Origin: Ostreococcus lucimarinus CCE9901
Lineage: Eukaryota; Chlorophyta; Mamiellophyceae; Mamiellales; Bathycoccaceae
Direction of reading: 5' to 3'
DNA: 64,000 bases
Assembly (NCBI RefSeq): GCF_000092065.1
Contig: NC_009359.1
Span: 558,001-622,000, forward strand
Program-made: the position numbers and the translations under genes
The notes under the pieces: generated by a model
Database searches by the model: none
What the model was told of the DNA's origin: nothing
Seen by the model: the letters and a program-made list of their open reading frames with translations, nothing else
In this document: one piece after another, positions 57,788 through 64,000 of the stretch
How positions within the stretch are numbered: position 1 is the stretch's first letter
Layout of the letters: each line of letters opens with the position of its first letter

Positions 57788-58867
57788 CTATCCCAATCCG
57801 AACGATTTCTTCGTTCTCTCCTCTACGCGCGCCCGCGCAGCTTCTCGGCGCTTCAACGCCTCCGCCTCCGCTTTGTCAACCTTCTTACTAATCGACGAAG
57901 CTGGACGCTTACGAGTCGCATCGGCGCCCAAACTAGCGGTGACATACCCACCTACTAGTTTAGCTTCAAAATTGCGACCCCCAGACGCTGCAATTGCCCT
58001 CGACGCCGCGGTTTGCGTCTTCGCCTTCGCCGCCTCAAAGTTTGGATGGTTTGCTCCAAAACCCAAATTAAATATACTCGTTGTCGTTGTTGGCTTCGTA
58101 GACGCTGCAGCTTTGCCCACCACTGTTGATGGTTTTGAACTCGTCGTCGTTTGATTGAACGCCTTCGCCGCCGCTATGGCTTGCTTCGCAGTCGGCATTT
58201 GCTGCCCGTGAGTTGCCGCCTGAGGAGTTGCCGCAGTCGGCACAACTTTACCTGTCGCGTAAGGTCCAAGAGCGTACTGTTCCGTCGATTTGGCCGGAGT
58301 AGTAGTTGTAGAGGGAGGTGGGGGCGCGCCTTCGGGCGCGGTTTTTGACCACACCTTCGTTCCGTTGTTGAAGTACATCTTCGTCTTTGGGTCGAAGTAA
58401 CACGACGACTTTGCGTGCCAGTAATACTTCGATCTTTCATCAAACTTCCAAGCCCCCAGGACTTGCGTGGCGCGATATTCTGCTTCTTCGCGCGCATGAA
58501 GCTCGCGCTCAATTGCAGTCTCTAGCTCTCTCTTTGCGTTCGCCTCTTGCTCCCTTGCACGCGCTGCTGGGGTGAGCGAATTGGGCATCAACGCCGCCGC
58601 TTCTGATAGTCTACCAGCCGCTGCAAGATCCGCTGCGTACGCCTCCGCCGCCTTTGCCTCGATCTCTGCCATCTCTTTTTGCAATTTATCTGATTCCTTC
58701 TTCTCATTCGCTTCTTTGTGCCTGATATCCTTCAACTTTCTTTCGACGTTCTTCTTGTGCTTTTCGCTCCGTTCGTGCATGCGCTTGGCGTTCCCGTGCG
58801 GCTGTACGAAACATTTGCACAGCGCGCACCAATCCGAGCGAGACGATGAAAAGTATTCACTCGCCAT
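57788..58867 (-). CDS. ZOP1: ZOP1-like splicing/chromatin protein (matrin-type zinc finger plus OCRE-like domain)
   Basis: 359 residues. A U1-C/matrin-type C2H2 finger at the start ('WCALCKCFVQPHGNAKRMHERSEKHKKN') is followed by coiled coil ('KLQKEMAEIEAKAAEAYAADLAA'). An OCRE-like aromatic repeat follows ('YYWHAKSSCYFDPKTKMYFNNGTKVWSK'), and then a Thr/Ala/Lys-rich tail with a basic C-terminus. This order is that of plant ZOP1 and animal WBP4, which bind nucleic acid and act in pre-mRNA splicing and, in Arabidopsis, RNA-directed DNA methylation. WW domains of WBP4 are absent, supporting the ZOP1 type. A small open frame ends 9 bp upstream on the same strand. Confidence 0.85.
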   Translation of the reverse strand: MASEYFSSSRSDWCALCKCFVQPHGNAKRMHERSEKHKKNVERKLKDIRHKEANEKKESDKLQKEMAEIEAKAAEAYAADLAAAGRLSEAAALMPNSLTPAARAREQEANAKRELETAIERELHAREEAEYRATQVLGAWKFDERSKYYWHAKSSCYFDPKTKMYFNNGTKVWSKTAPEGAPPPPSTTTTPAKSTEQYALGPYATGKVVPTAATPQAATHGQQMPTAKQAIAAAKAFNQTTTSSKPSTVVGKAAASTKPTTTTSIFNLGFGANHPNFEAAKAKTQTAASRAIAASGGRNFEAKLVGGYVTASLGADATRKRPASSISKKVDKAEAEALKRREAARARVEERTKKSFGLG

Positions 58868-58876
58868 GGCGACGAA

Positions 58877-59083
58877 TCAATCTTCTTGAGCGCCCCAGCG
58901 GGCAGTGGAACCGTGCGGCGCGCGCACGACTGAGGTACTGTACAAATCGGACCACGGCTCGCCCCAGAGACGCACTCCCGGCGTGGGCGAGCGCACCCAG
59001 TGCAAAAACGCGAACTTTGATTCGTGGGGGTCGAACGATCCGTCGGATCGCTCAGGCGTTAAATCAAACCTCTTTACAGCCAT
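58877..59083 (-). CDS. Possible small protein of unknown function
   Basis: 68 residues from ATG to TGA. It begins 'MAVKRFDLTPERSDG' and contains 'FAFLHWVRSPTPGVRLWGEPW', a balanced composition rich in Trp, Phe and His, unlike the low-complexity noise frames common here. No domain recognised. It fills the space between the ZOP1 start codon (9 bp downstream of its stop) and the divergent PsbM-like gene (51 bp upstream). If real, it would share a transcript with ZOP1 or be an upstream ORF of it. Evidence is weak: no homology known to me, and the frame is open a further ~200 bp upstream. Confidence 0.35.
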   Translation of the reverse strand: MAVKRFDLTPERSDGSFDPHESKFAFLHWVRSPTPGVRLWGEPWSDLYSTSVVRAPHGSTARWGAQED

Positions 59084-59134
59084 ATTTGCGCTCAGACGCG
59101 AGTGTTGAGTCGACGCGCGCGAGAAGTCGCCGTC

Positions 59135-59665
59135 ATGGCGAGCGTCTCTGGAGCACTTCACCGCGTTCCAAAACTGTCTCCGAGAAACCTGGCCCCCGGA
59201 TCGCGCGAGGCGTCGAAGAACGTTGCGGGGCGTCAAAGCGTTGTCGCGAACATCTTCAAGAAGAATAAGGTACGCATTATCTCGATTTGTGATCATCACG
59301 GCGATTGGAAGCGTAACAACCTTGACAACAGGAACCTGACTGGGATGCGATGGAACGCCGACCGAGAACCGTTTCGGAAGAGATAGGCCGACGCCAATTT
59401 GCTAATCGACGGGCGAACAACGGGAAAGATAGGAAAGATCTGTACACAGACAATTGGGACGGGTAAGACAACTTTGGCAGCCAGCATTCACTTGCAGCCG
59501 CGGCGCTTGTTCAATTAAATAAAACTTGGTATTAAATCTTTTTGCAGGAGTGAATACAAGGGCAGTTCCTTCAATATTTTGAGCCTCGTCGCTGCGCTCT
59601 TCGTGCTCGTCCCGCTCGGGTTATTAATATTCGCGTACACATCGTACGGTACACTTTGGGGGTAA
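59135..59665 (+). CDS. Small chloroplast-type single-span membrane protein, PsbM-like C-terminus (three exons)
   Basis: Exons 59135-59269, 59332-59462 and 59548-59665 give 127 residues. Exon 1 looks like a transit peptide ('MASVSGALHRVPKLSPRN...'; Ala/Ser/Arg-rich). Exon 2 is hydrophilic ('EPDWDAMERRPRTVSEEIGR', 'DLYTDNWDG'). Exon 3 is one hydrophobic span, 'FNILSLVAALFVLVPLGLLI', then 'FAYTSYGTLWG'. That span resembles photosystem II subunit PsbM (NIL-x(3)-A-x-LF-x-LVP pattern). PsbM itself is about 35 residues and lacks the long N-terminal part and the TLWG tail, so this may instead be a different green-lineage thylakoid protein. Gene structure is well supported by GT-AG borders and continuous phases; function is a hypothesis. 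Confidence 0.65.
59270..59331 (+). other. Intron 1 of PsbM-like gene (62 bp)
   Basis: Donor GTACGCAT follows AAGAATAAG; acceptor TTGACAACAG precedes GAACCTGAC. A TAAC branch-like sequence lies 17 bases upstream of the acceptor. Phase 0. Confidence 0.75.
59463..59547 (+). other. Intron 2 of PsbM-like gene (85 bp)
   Basis: Strong donor GTAAGACA follows GGGACGG; acceptor is preceded by a T-rich tract (CTTTTTGCAG). Phase 2; splicing makes a Gly codon joining 'NWDG' to 'SEYKGS'. Confidence 0.8.
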
Positions 59666-60810
59666 TGAGACACTGGAGTAATTACTTGTGCGAACGGATA
59701 TCAATTTTGTAATTAAATGAAAGCATGCGTGCGTAAATGGGACAGCATCGAAGCGTCCATCCACATAGATGTACTCTGCTCGAGACATTTGTCGTTCGTA
59801 TTCGACGCTTTTCTCGCCGCGACGAATGATAACATTCTACGACGCGCTGCGACTAACACACATCGTAAGCGTGCCTGAGAGTGGAATTAAATTAAATTAA
59901 ATTATTTATCGTAAGTTTCTCGCACACTTCGCGCGTGATATCGACGTATGATGTTTGTGCACCGATGATTACGTGACTCGACCGCGCGCGTGTCGAATTT
60001 CGCCCAAACTATTCGACGAATGCTCTTTTTTGTGATTTGGGATTAAATAATTAAATCAGTAGATATTTCGCATCGTCTGACATGGACGTGTTCCTTAGCG
60101 TCATGGCGTGCGATTCGCGCCAGAGTCTCTGAGTTCGTGCATGGTACTGTCTGTGTCAATCTTGACGTGCTCAGAGCGCGATTAACGCGCTTTTTGACGA
60201 TGAAGTCTTGAGCTTTGTTCGAGTTTTGCAATATTCATTTAATTGTTTATGTGACGAACCATGAAGCAAGACAGGCGTTGATTGAATCGTTTTCCAAATG
60301 TATGGTCGTCGTAAAATAAATAACTGATCAGTCACTCACTTCTGCGATGCTATTTCTTAACGTGCGCGCGTGTATCGCTGTTTTTCAATGTTGCCCGGGT
60401 GAAATAAATAGACATTCGCTTTGCAGAGCGAGCGCCGCAACGCGAAATGTTGACGCCTCAGGAGCGCGCGATTCGATATGCGAACGACTTCTGTATTTAT
60501 TTCAAGTTGATTTGAGTGTTCTCGACCGATTTCGTCGGCCGTGTCGTTTTCGTTCCGACGTGCCCCTCGAGGCCAAGGCGAAAGAAAAACTATCACGAGA
60601 GGAAGATGAAGTGCTGATCGATCGGCGACTACAGATACAGCCTCGCGCGCGACAAAAGACGCGCGAGTTGAGTGGTGAACGCGCCCTACTGTTTGGCAAG
60701 CATGGTTGCTCGCGCCGTTGACTTTTGAACTTGCATTCCTGCACACACGTCGGCTATTCGAAGCGTGAATCGTACGTAGAAAAGATTTGGCGGGAAAAGA
60801 TTTAGCGGGA
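59666..60810. other. Gene-poor 1.1-kb intergenic stretch
   Basis: Visibly more AT-rich than its surroundings, with a small (attaa) tandem at about 59886-59904. Short open frames occur on both strands but have unlikely composition. No tRNA, snRNA, or recognisable protein was found. The last ~100 bp is the promoter of the HA-repeat gene. It is the longest non-coding stretch in the window. Confidence 0.55.
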
Positions 60811-60811
60811 A
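60786..60811 (+). promoter_or_regulatory. Tandem E2F-like sites at the start of the HA-repeat/nuclease gene
   Basis: TTTGGCGGGAAA (60786-60797) is a perfect match to the E2F consensus. A second, TTTAGCGGGAA (60801-60811), follows 15 bp later, ending in the start codon. E2F-DP factors drive S-phase genes in plants and green algae, so cell-cycle control of the downstream gene is inferred. Confidence 0.6.
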
Positions 60812-62505
60812 TGAGTGCAGCGCTGCTCAGCGGCGTGATGTTTCCTCGACGTTGCGCTGGCGTGCGATTTGATCGTAGATGTGTCGCATCAGCGCGTACT
60901 CGCGTGGCGCTTCTTCCGCTTGCGTCCGCGCACGGCGACAAATCAAATTCACCCGACAGGCGCGCAAGGATCAAGCGCATCATCAACGTGCGGCGTCCTC
61001 GCAGACAACACGCGATAACCGATTTGGTCGAGATGGAGTCAATAGAGACGGCCGAAGATATCCTTGCGACTCGTCAACCCGCTGAATTTCAGAAAAAAGC
61101 CTCCGTTGGTAGACTTGAGGAGCTGGTCGCGTTTTATGAGCTGTACGGGCATTCGACGCCGCCCGCCGGAACATCCCTCTCCAACTGGGTTAAAAAGATG
61201 CGCACGATGAAACGCCGTGGTGAGCTTGGGCAGGACGTCATACTATCATTGAATGCGCTCGAAATGGACTGGGAACCGCTGCAGAAGCGGAGATTCGCTC
61301 GATTAGAAGAATTACAAGCGTTCAAGGCGAAGGAAGGCCACGTTCAAGTTCCAGTCGGCGGCTCGCTAGAGCGGTGGGTCAGACGCATGCGCACACTCAA
61401 ACGCCAAGACAAATTGGCTGAAGACATTGTACAAGAATTAGATAAGTTGGGAGTGATTTGGGAGCCGAACGTTACCAAGAAGAATCATAGCGACGAAACG
61501 TTTGAGTCTCGCCTTGATGAACTCAAGGCGCTCGTCGCTTCAGATGGCAAGGTGAAGAGGACAAATCAGTATGAACCAGGAATGAAAACGTGGTTGTATC
61601 ATCAGCAACGGTGCTTTCGAGAGGGAAAGCTAAGTAAAGATAAGATTCAGGCGCTGAGAGACGTGGGTGTGACGCTCAAGATGACGCAGCGCGTCTCTTG
61701 GGACGCGCGACTGATGGAACTCATCGAGTTCAAGCGAATTCACGGTCACTGCAACGTCCCTGCCACATGGCGACACAATAAAGAATTAGGTTCGTGGGTG
61801 GGCACGCAGCGAAAGTACAAGCGCACCGGCAAATTATCTGATGAGCGCATCTCGGCGCTCACGTCCGTCGGCTTTGAATGGGAGCCAAAAAAGGCGCTTT
61901 CGCGCGGTGTGCGAAGCAAGGTTTCTCCGTGGACTGTATCGAGCATGTCATCCCAAAGAAAGGGTCCAAACGTGCAGATCAACTGGATAGGCGGTGAGGA
62001 TAAGAAACCACCGAGCAATGAAACGTTCACGTGGGGGCGCGCTTCGGTGAACTACGAAGAGAAGCAACAAATTGTGTTCAATGAAATCGAGAAGTGGTGG
62101 AAAGACGGTGCTTCCGAGAAGTTGAGCCCGCAAACTAGCATACGAGGGATGCGCTTAAATCATCGTTTGAAGATTGGCAAGAACGTCAACTTCAAGCCGG
62201 ATATATTGTTGGAGATTGTCTCGGTGACGGATGAACAGACGAGCACGTGGGGCCTAATTGTCGAGGTCGACGAGTTCGGTCATCGAAGAGGTAGCAAGAG
62301 CTACGTTAACGAGGAGTCGAGAATGAGCGAACTTCAAAAGGCTTTGGACGTGCCCATCAAATTCGTGCGATTTAATCCAGATCCGACCGAGGAAGATGAT
62401 CGTGAACTCGAAAACCGCATGGGAGGACTTCTTCAACACCTGAACGAAGCCGTCGCGCATCCGCCCATCCGTGATTTAGAAGTCTCTTATATCGCGTACG
62501 ATTAG
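60811..62505 (+). CDS. Helicase-associated (HA) repeat protein with C-terminal PD-(D/E)XK nuclease-like domain
   Basis: 564 residues, intronless. The first ~70 are basic and could be an organelle presequence. Four HA-type units follow (~98-150, 160-215, 231-285, 297-355). The fourth is the most canonical ('RLMELIEFKRIHGHCNVPATW', 'GTQRKYKRTGKLSDERI'), and the third is degenerate. After a linker, ~413-550 has 'FKPDILLEI', 'GLIVEVDEFGH', 'SRMSELQKAL' and 'PIKFVRFNPDP'. This layout recurs in nuclease-like proteins of giant algal viruses and some algae; it looks like a PD-(D/E)XK fold with Glu-x-Asp in place of Glu-x-Lys. No helicase motor is present. Nuclease activity is inference. An upstream TTG in frame was rejected in favour of the ATG. 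Confidence 0.8.
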   Translation: MSAALLSGVMFPRRCAGVRFDRRCVASARTRVALLPLASAHGDKSNSPDRRARIKRIINVRRPRRQHAITDLVEMESIETAEDILATRQPAEFQKKASVGRLEELVAFYELYGHSTPPAGTSLSNWVKKMRTMKRRGELGQDVILSLNALEMDWEPLQKRRFARLEELQAFKAKEGHVQVPVGGSLERWVRRMRTLKRQDKLAEDIVQELDKLGVIWEPNVTKKNHSDETFESRLDELKALVASDGKVKRTNQYEPGMKTWLYHQQRCFREGKLSKDKIQALRDVGVTLKMTQRVSWDARLMELIEFKRIHGHCNVPATWRHNKELGSWVGTQRKYKRTGKLSDERISALTSVGFEWEPKKALSRGVRSKVSPWTVSSMSSQRKGPNVQINWIGGEDKKPPSNETFTWGRASVNYEEKQQIVFNEIEKWWKDGASEKLSPQTSIRGMRLNHRLKIGKNVNFKPDILLEIVSVTDEQTSTWGLIVEVDEFGHRRGSKSYVNEESRMSELQKALDVPIKFVRFNPDPTEEDDRELENRMGGLLQHLNEAVAHPPIRDLEVSYIAYD

Positions 62506-62670
62506 TGCGCATGTGTACTTAAGCAAGTTGTAAATGACGACAAGAAATTGTGTAATGTGTCGCGTAGAACGTCTTTTAAAGTATTACATGTGTCAGTGCT
62601 GATTTGCGATCTCGGCGACCGGTGGCAGCGTGTACAGCGAGCGTGTTTTGTTCGGAGTCCTCTCGGTAAC

Positions 62671-63534
62671 TTAATCAAGGCAAGCGGCGGCGATAAAGAG
62701 CGACAAAATGCCAAACTCTGAGACAATGGTTGATGGAGAAGAGATCCCGGCGAAAGGAACGATGTCTACGCGTAGCCACCCCTGCACGGCGCCGCCGACG
62801 ACGGAGCCGACGACGAGGGCGCCAAACGCCAAAGCCGCGGCGCGTCCTATGCTCACGCGCTTCTGGTTCATGAACCACACCGTGGCGCCGAGCGCGGCGG
62901 CTATTTCAAGCCCGGTCGGGTTCTCTACGCCTTCCGGCTGCGCGAAACCTTGCAACAACGTCACGAGCGCGAGAGCGCCAAAGAGTGCGCCCGCTCGAGT
63001 CGTCGTCTCTCGCGACGGCGCCGCGAACCGCGGTCCCGCGGGAAGAGACTTCCCAGCCTCGCGCGCCCACGGCGGTAACGACGCCTTGATCTTATCAACC
63101 GCCGGCACCACATCGGCGTATTTCACTTCGTTCTTCACGCTCTCTCCCTTCGTTCGTCGGTTGAAAGACTTCATGAGCAGCACGTCGTACGCCGCCTCGA
63201 CTTCGCCTCGCTTGATTTCGTCTTCCGCGTATTTTTCGAGCATGTCCTTGTGCGCGCGCACGAGTTCATCGCTCGACGCGTCGGGTCGTAATCCGAGCAC
63301 CGCGTTCGCGCGCTGCGCGTCCATCCCCACCGACGGGTTCGGGTTCTCGTTCGACGCTCGCACCGCGATCGTCGACGCGCGTCGCGCGCGATTGCCGCGA
63401 TGGCGTTCGACGCGGTGCGCTTTGGTCGCGTCTCCGGCGTCGCGGCGGCACCGCGCGTGGCGATTGACGCGCGAGGACGACGACGACGACGACGACGTCG
63501 CCGCGCACGTCATCGCGCGCGACATCACGAGCAT
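62671..63534 (-). CDS. CPP1: CPP1-like chloroplast chaperone-like protein (DUF3353)
   Basis: 287 residues. The first ~80 are Ser/Arg-rich, a plausible chloroplast transit peptide. A J-like helix block follows ('ANAVLGLRPDASSDELVRAHKDML' and 'VEAAYDVLLMKSFNRR') without an HPD motif, as in CPP1. Three or four membrane segments then run to the end ('ALFGALALVTLLQG', 'IAAALGATVWFM', 'AALAFGALVVGSVVGGAVQG', 'FGILSLFIAAACLD'). Arabidopsis CPP1 (At5g23040) stabilises protochlorophyllide oxidoreductase at the plastid envelope or thylakoid. The upstream open frame was excluded; ATG 63534 is used, with another at 63525. Divergent from the UVSSA-like gene. Confidence 0.87.
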   Translation of the reverse strand: MLVMSRAMTCAATSSSSSSSSRVNRHARCRRDAGDATKAHRVERHRGNRARRASTIAVRASNENPNPSVGMDAQRANAVLGLRPDASSDELVRAHKDMLEKYAEDEIKRGEVEAAYDVLLMKSFNRRTKGESVKNEVKYADVVPAVDKIKASLPPWAREAGKSLPAGPRFAAPSRETTTRAGALFGALALVTLLQGFAQPEGVENPTGLEIAAALGATVWFMNQKRVSIGRAAALAFGALVVGSVVGGAVQGWLRVDIVPFAGISSPSTIVSEFGILSLFIAAACLD

Positions 63535-63861
63535 GGTCACGGCGCGAACGTCGCGCGTCGCGATGCGCCGCGCGCGCCATCGCGATCGCCCGATCCTCGG
63601 CGCGAGTCCGATTTCGCGCGATTTCGCCGGTCGCGACTCGCGCGCGCGTCGGTTGGAAAATATCGCCGGCGTATCGCCCGTCGAGAAGAAGAGACGAGAC
63701 GCGACGGCGGACCGGCGGTCGGCGGTGCGGTCGGTCGGCGCCCCAGTCGACGACGACGACGACGACCGATGGCGCGCGCGCGGCGTGGGTGAGCCGAACG
63801 ACGAGACGAGACGACGCGACGACGAGACGACCTCGGGGCGGACGAGGCGACTCGTGCGACC
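63535..63861. promoter_or_regulatory. Divergent region between CPP1-like and UVSSA-like genes
   Basis: 327 bp, very GC-rich with CGACGA runs; must hold both promoters. No specific motif identified. Confidence 0.45.
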
Positions 63862-64000
63862 ATGGCGTCGAGACCGGCGATGGAGAAGCTCATCAAGCGA
63901 TGCTGCGACGCGAGCGCACCGAGCGTGGACGCGGTGGCGCTGAAAACGCTGAAGAGAACGGTGAGGAATAATGATGACGGTCTGCGGTGCGCGCACGAGA
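63862..64000 (+). CDS. UVSSA-like protein, N-terminal 46 residues (runs off the window)
   Basis: An open frame from ATG 63862 continues past the end of the window. It reads 'MASRPAMEKLIKRCCDASAP', then 'SVDAVALKTLKRTVRNNDDG'. This resembles the first helices of plant UVSSA, the ENTH/VHS-like scaffold that recruits USP7 and TFIIH in transcription-coupled repair. Only the first part is visible, so the assignment rests on a short match and the ATG at a divergent promoter. Confidence 0.5.
   Translation, partial: MASRPAMEKLIKRCCDASAPSVDAVALKTLKRTVRNNDDGLRCAHE

Noticed and set aside
60347-60986. Coding frames on both strands in the 60.3-61 kb interval
   Set aside because: Two overlapping frames on opposite strands, neither with domain or typical codon use; the plus-strand one ends before the HA-repeat gene.
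62708-63943. 411-residue plus-strand protein antisense to CPP1
   Set aside because: It mirrors the CPP1-like coding region and has no recognisable domain.
1-64000. CRISPR arrays, insertion sequences, integrases or bacterial operons
   Set aside because: None seen. Repeats present are coding tandem repeats, microsatellites or the IPT/TIG duplication. Spliced genes with transit peptides show nuclear eukaryotic DNA.

Overview
This is compact nuclear DNA from a picoeukaryotic green alga. GC is high but uneven. Genes lie tens to a few hundred bases apart on alternating strands, most have no introns, and the few introns are short with CTRAC-like branch points. The gene set is green-lineage: phytoene synthase, a CPP1-like chloroplast J-like protein, a plant-type MMD1/MS1 PHD protein, a DUF1421 (FLOE-type) protein, a WPP-domain RanGAP and ZOP1. 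This points to Mamiellophyceae, most likely an Ostreococcus-like genome. I recognise this from gene content and did not run a search.

Layout. 0-9 kb: DUF218 protein, DUF1421 protein, MFS carrier, MMD1/MS1-like PHD protein, phytoene synthase, membrane-anchored parvulin. 9-25 kb: importin-like HEAT protein, ABCG half-transporter, then a very large IPT/TIG-repeat gene broken by a 2,298-bp in-frame tandem duplication whose second copy lacks 449 bp. 25-46 kb: housekeeping genes, namely SR protein, MutS2, cytochrome b5 protein, gamma-glutamylcyclotransferase, TRM7, NAT10, OTU protease, prolyl 4-hydroxylase, kinase with a cyclic-nucleotide-binding-like tail, RlmN, RanBP2-type zinc finger, kinesin, TAF13, TRM6 and membrin. 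46-64 kb: RanGAP, tandem USP protein, YlxR-like protein, a second IPT/TIG protein, DnaJ-TPR protein, BCCIP/BCP1, ZOP1, a spliced small chloroplast membrane protein resembling PsbM, a helicase-associated-repeat protein with a nuclease-like tail, CPP1, and the start of a UVSSA-like gene that runs off the window.

Several genes only make sense once short introns are removed. I reconstructed NAT10 (3 exons), TRM7 (2), TAF13 (2), membrin (2), BCCIP (2) and the PsbM-like gene (3) from reading frame, GT-AG borders and family conservation. Because the DNA is GC-rich, long antisense frames are common; they were ignored.

Four enzymes act on RNA (TRM7, NAT10, RlmN, TRM6), and TRM7 and NAT10 share a divergent promoter. 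Most interesting: the rearranged IPT/TIG surface-protein gene; the HA-repeat/nuclease fusion with two E2F-like sites at its start codon; the PsbM-like spliced gene; a RanGAP WPP domain that lacks Trp-Pro-Pro; and very short same-strand gene spacings that would suit polycistronic nuclear transcripts.
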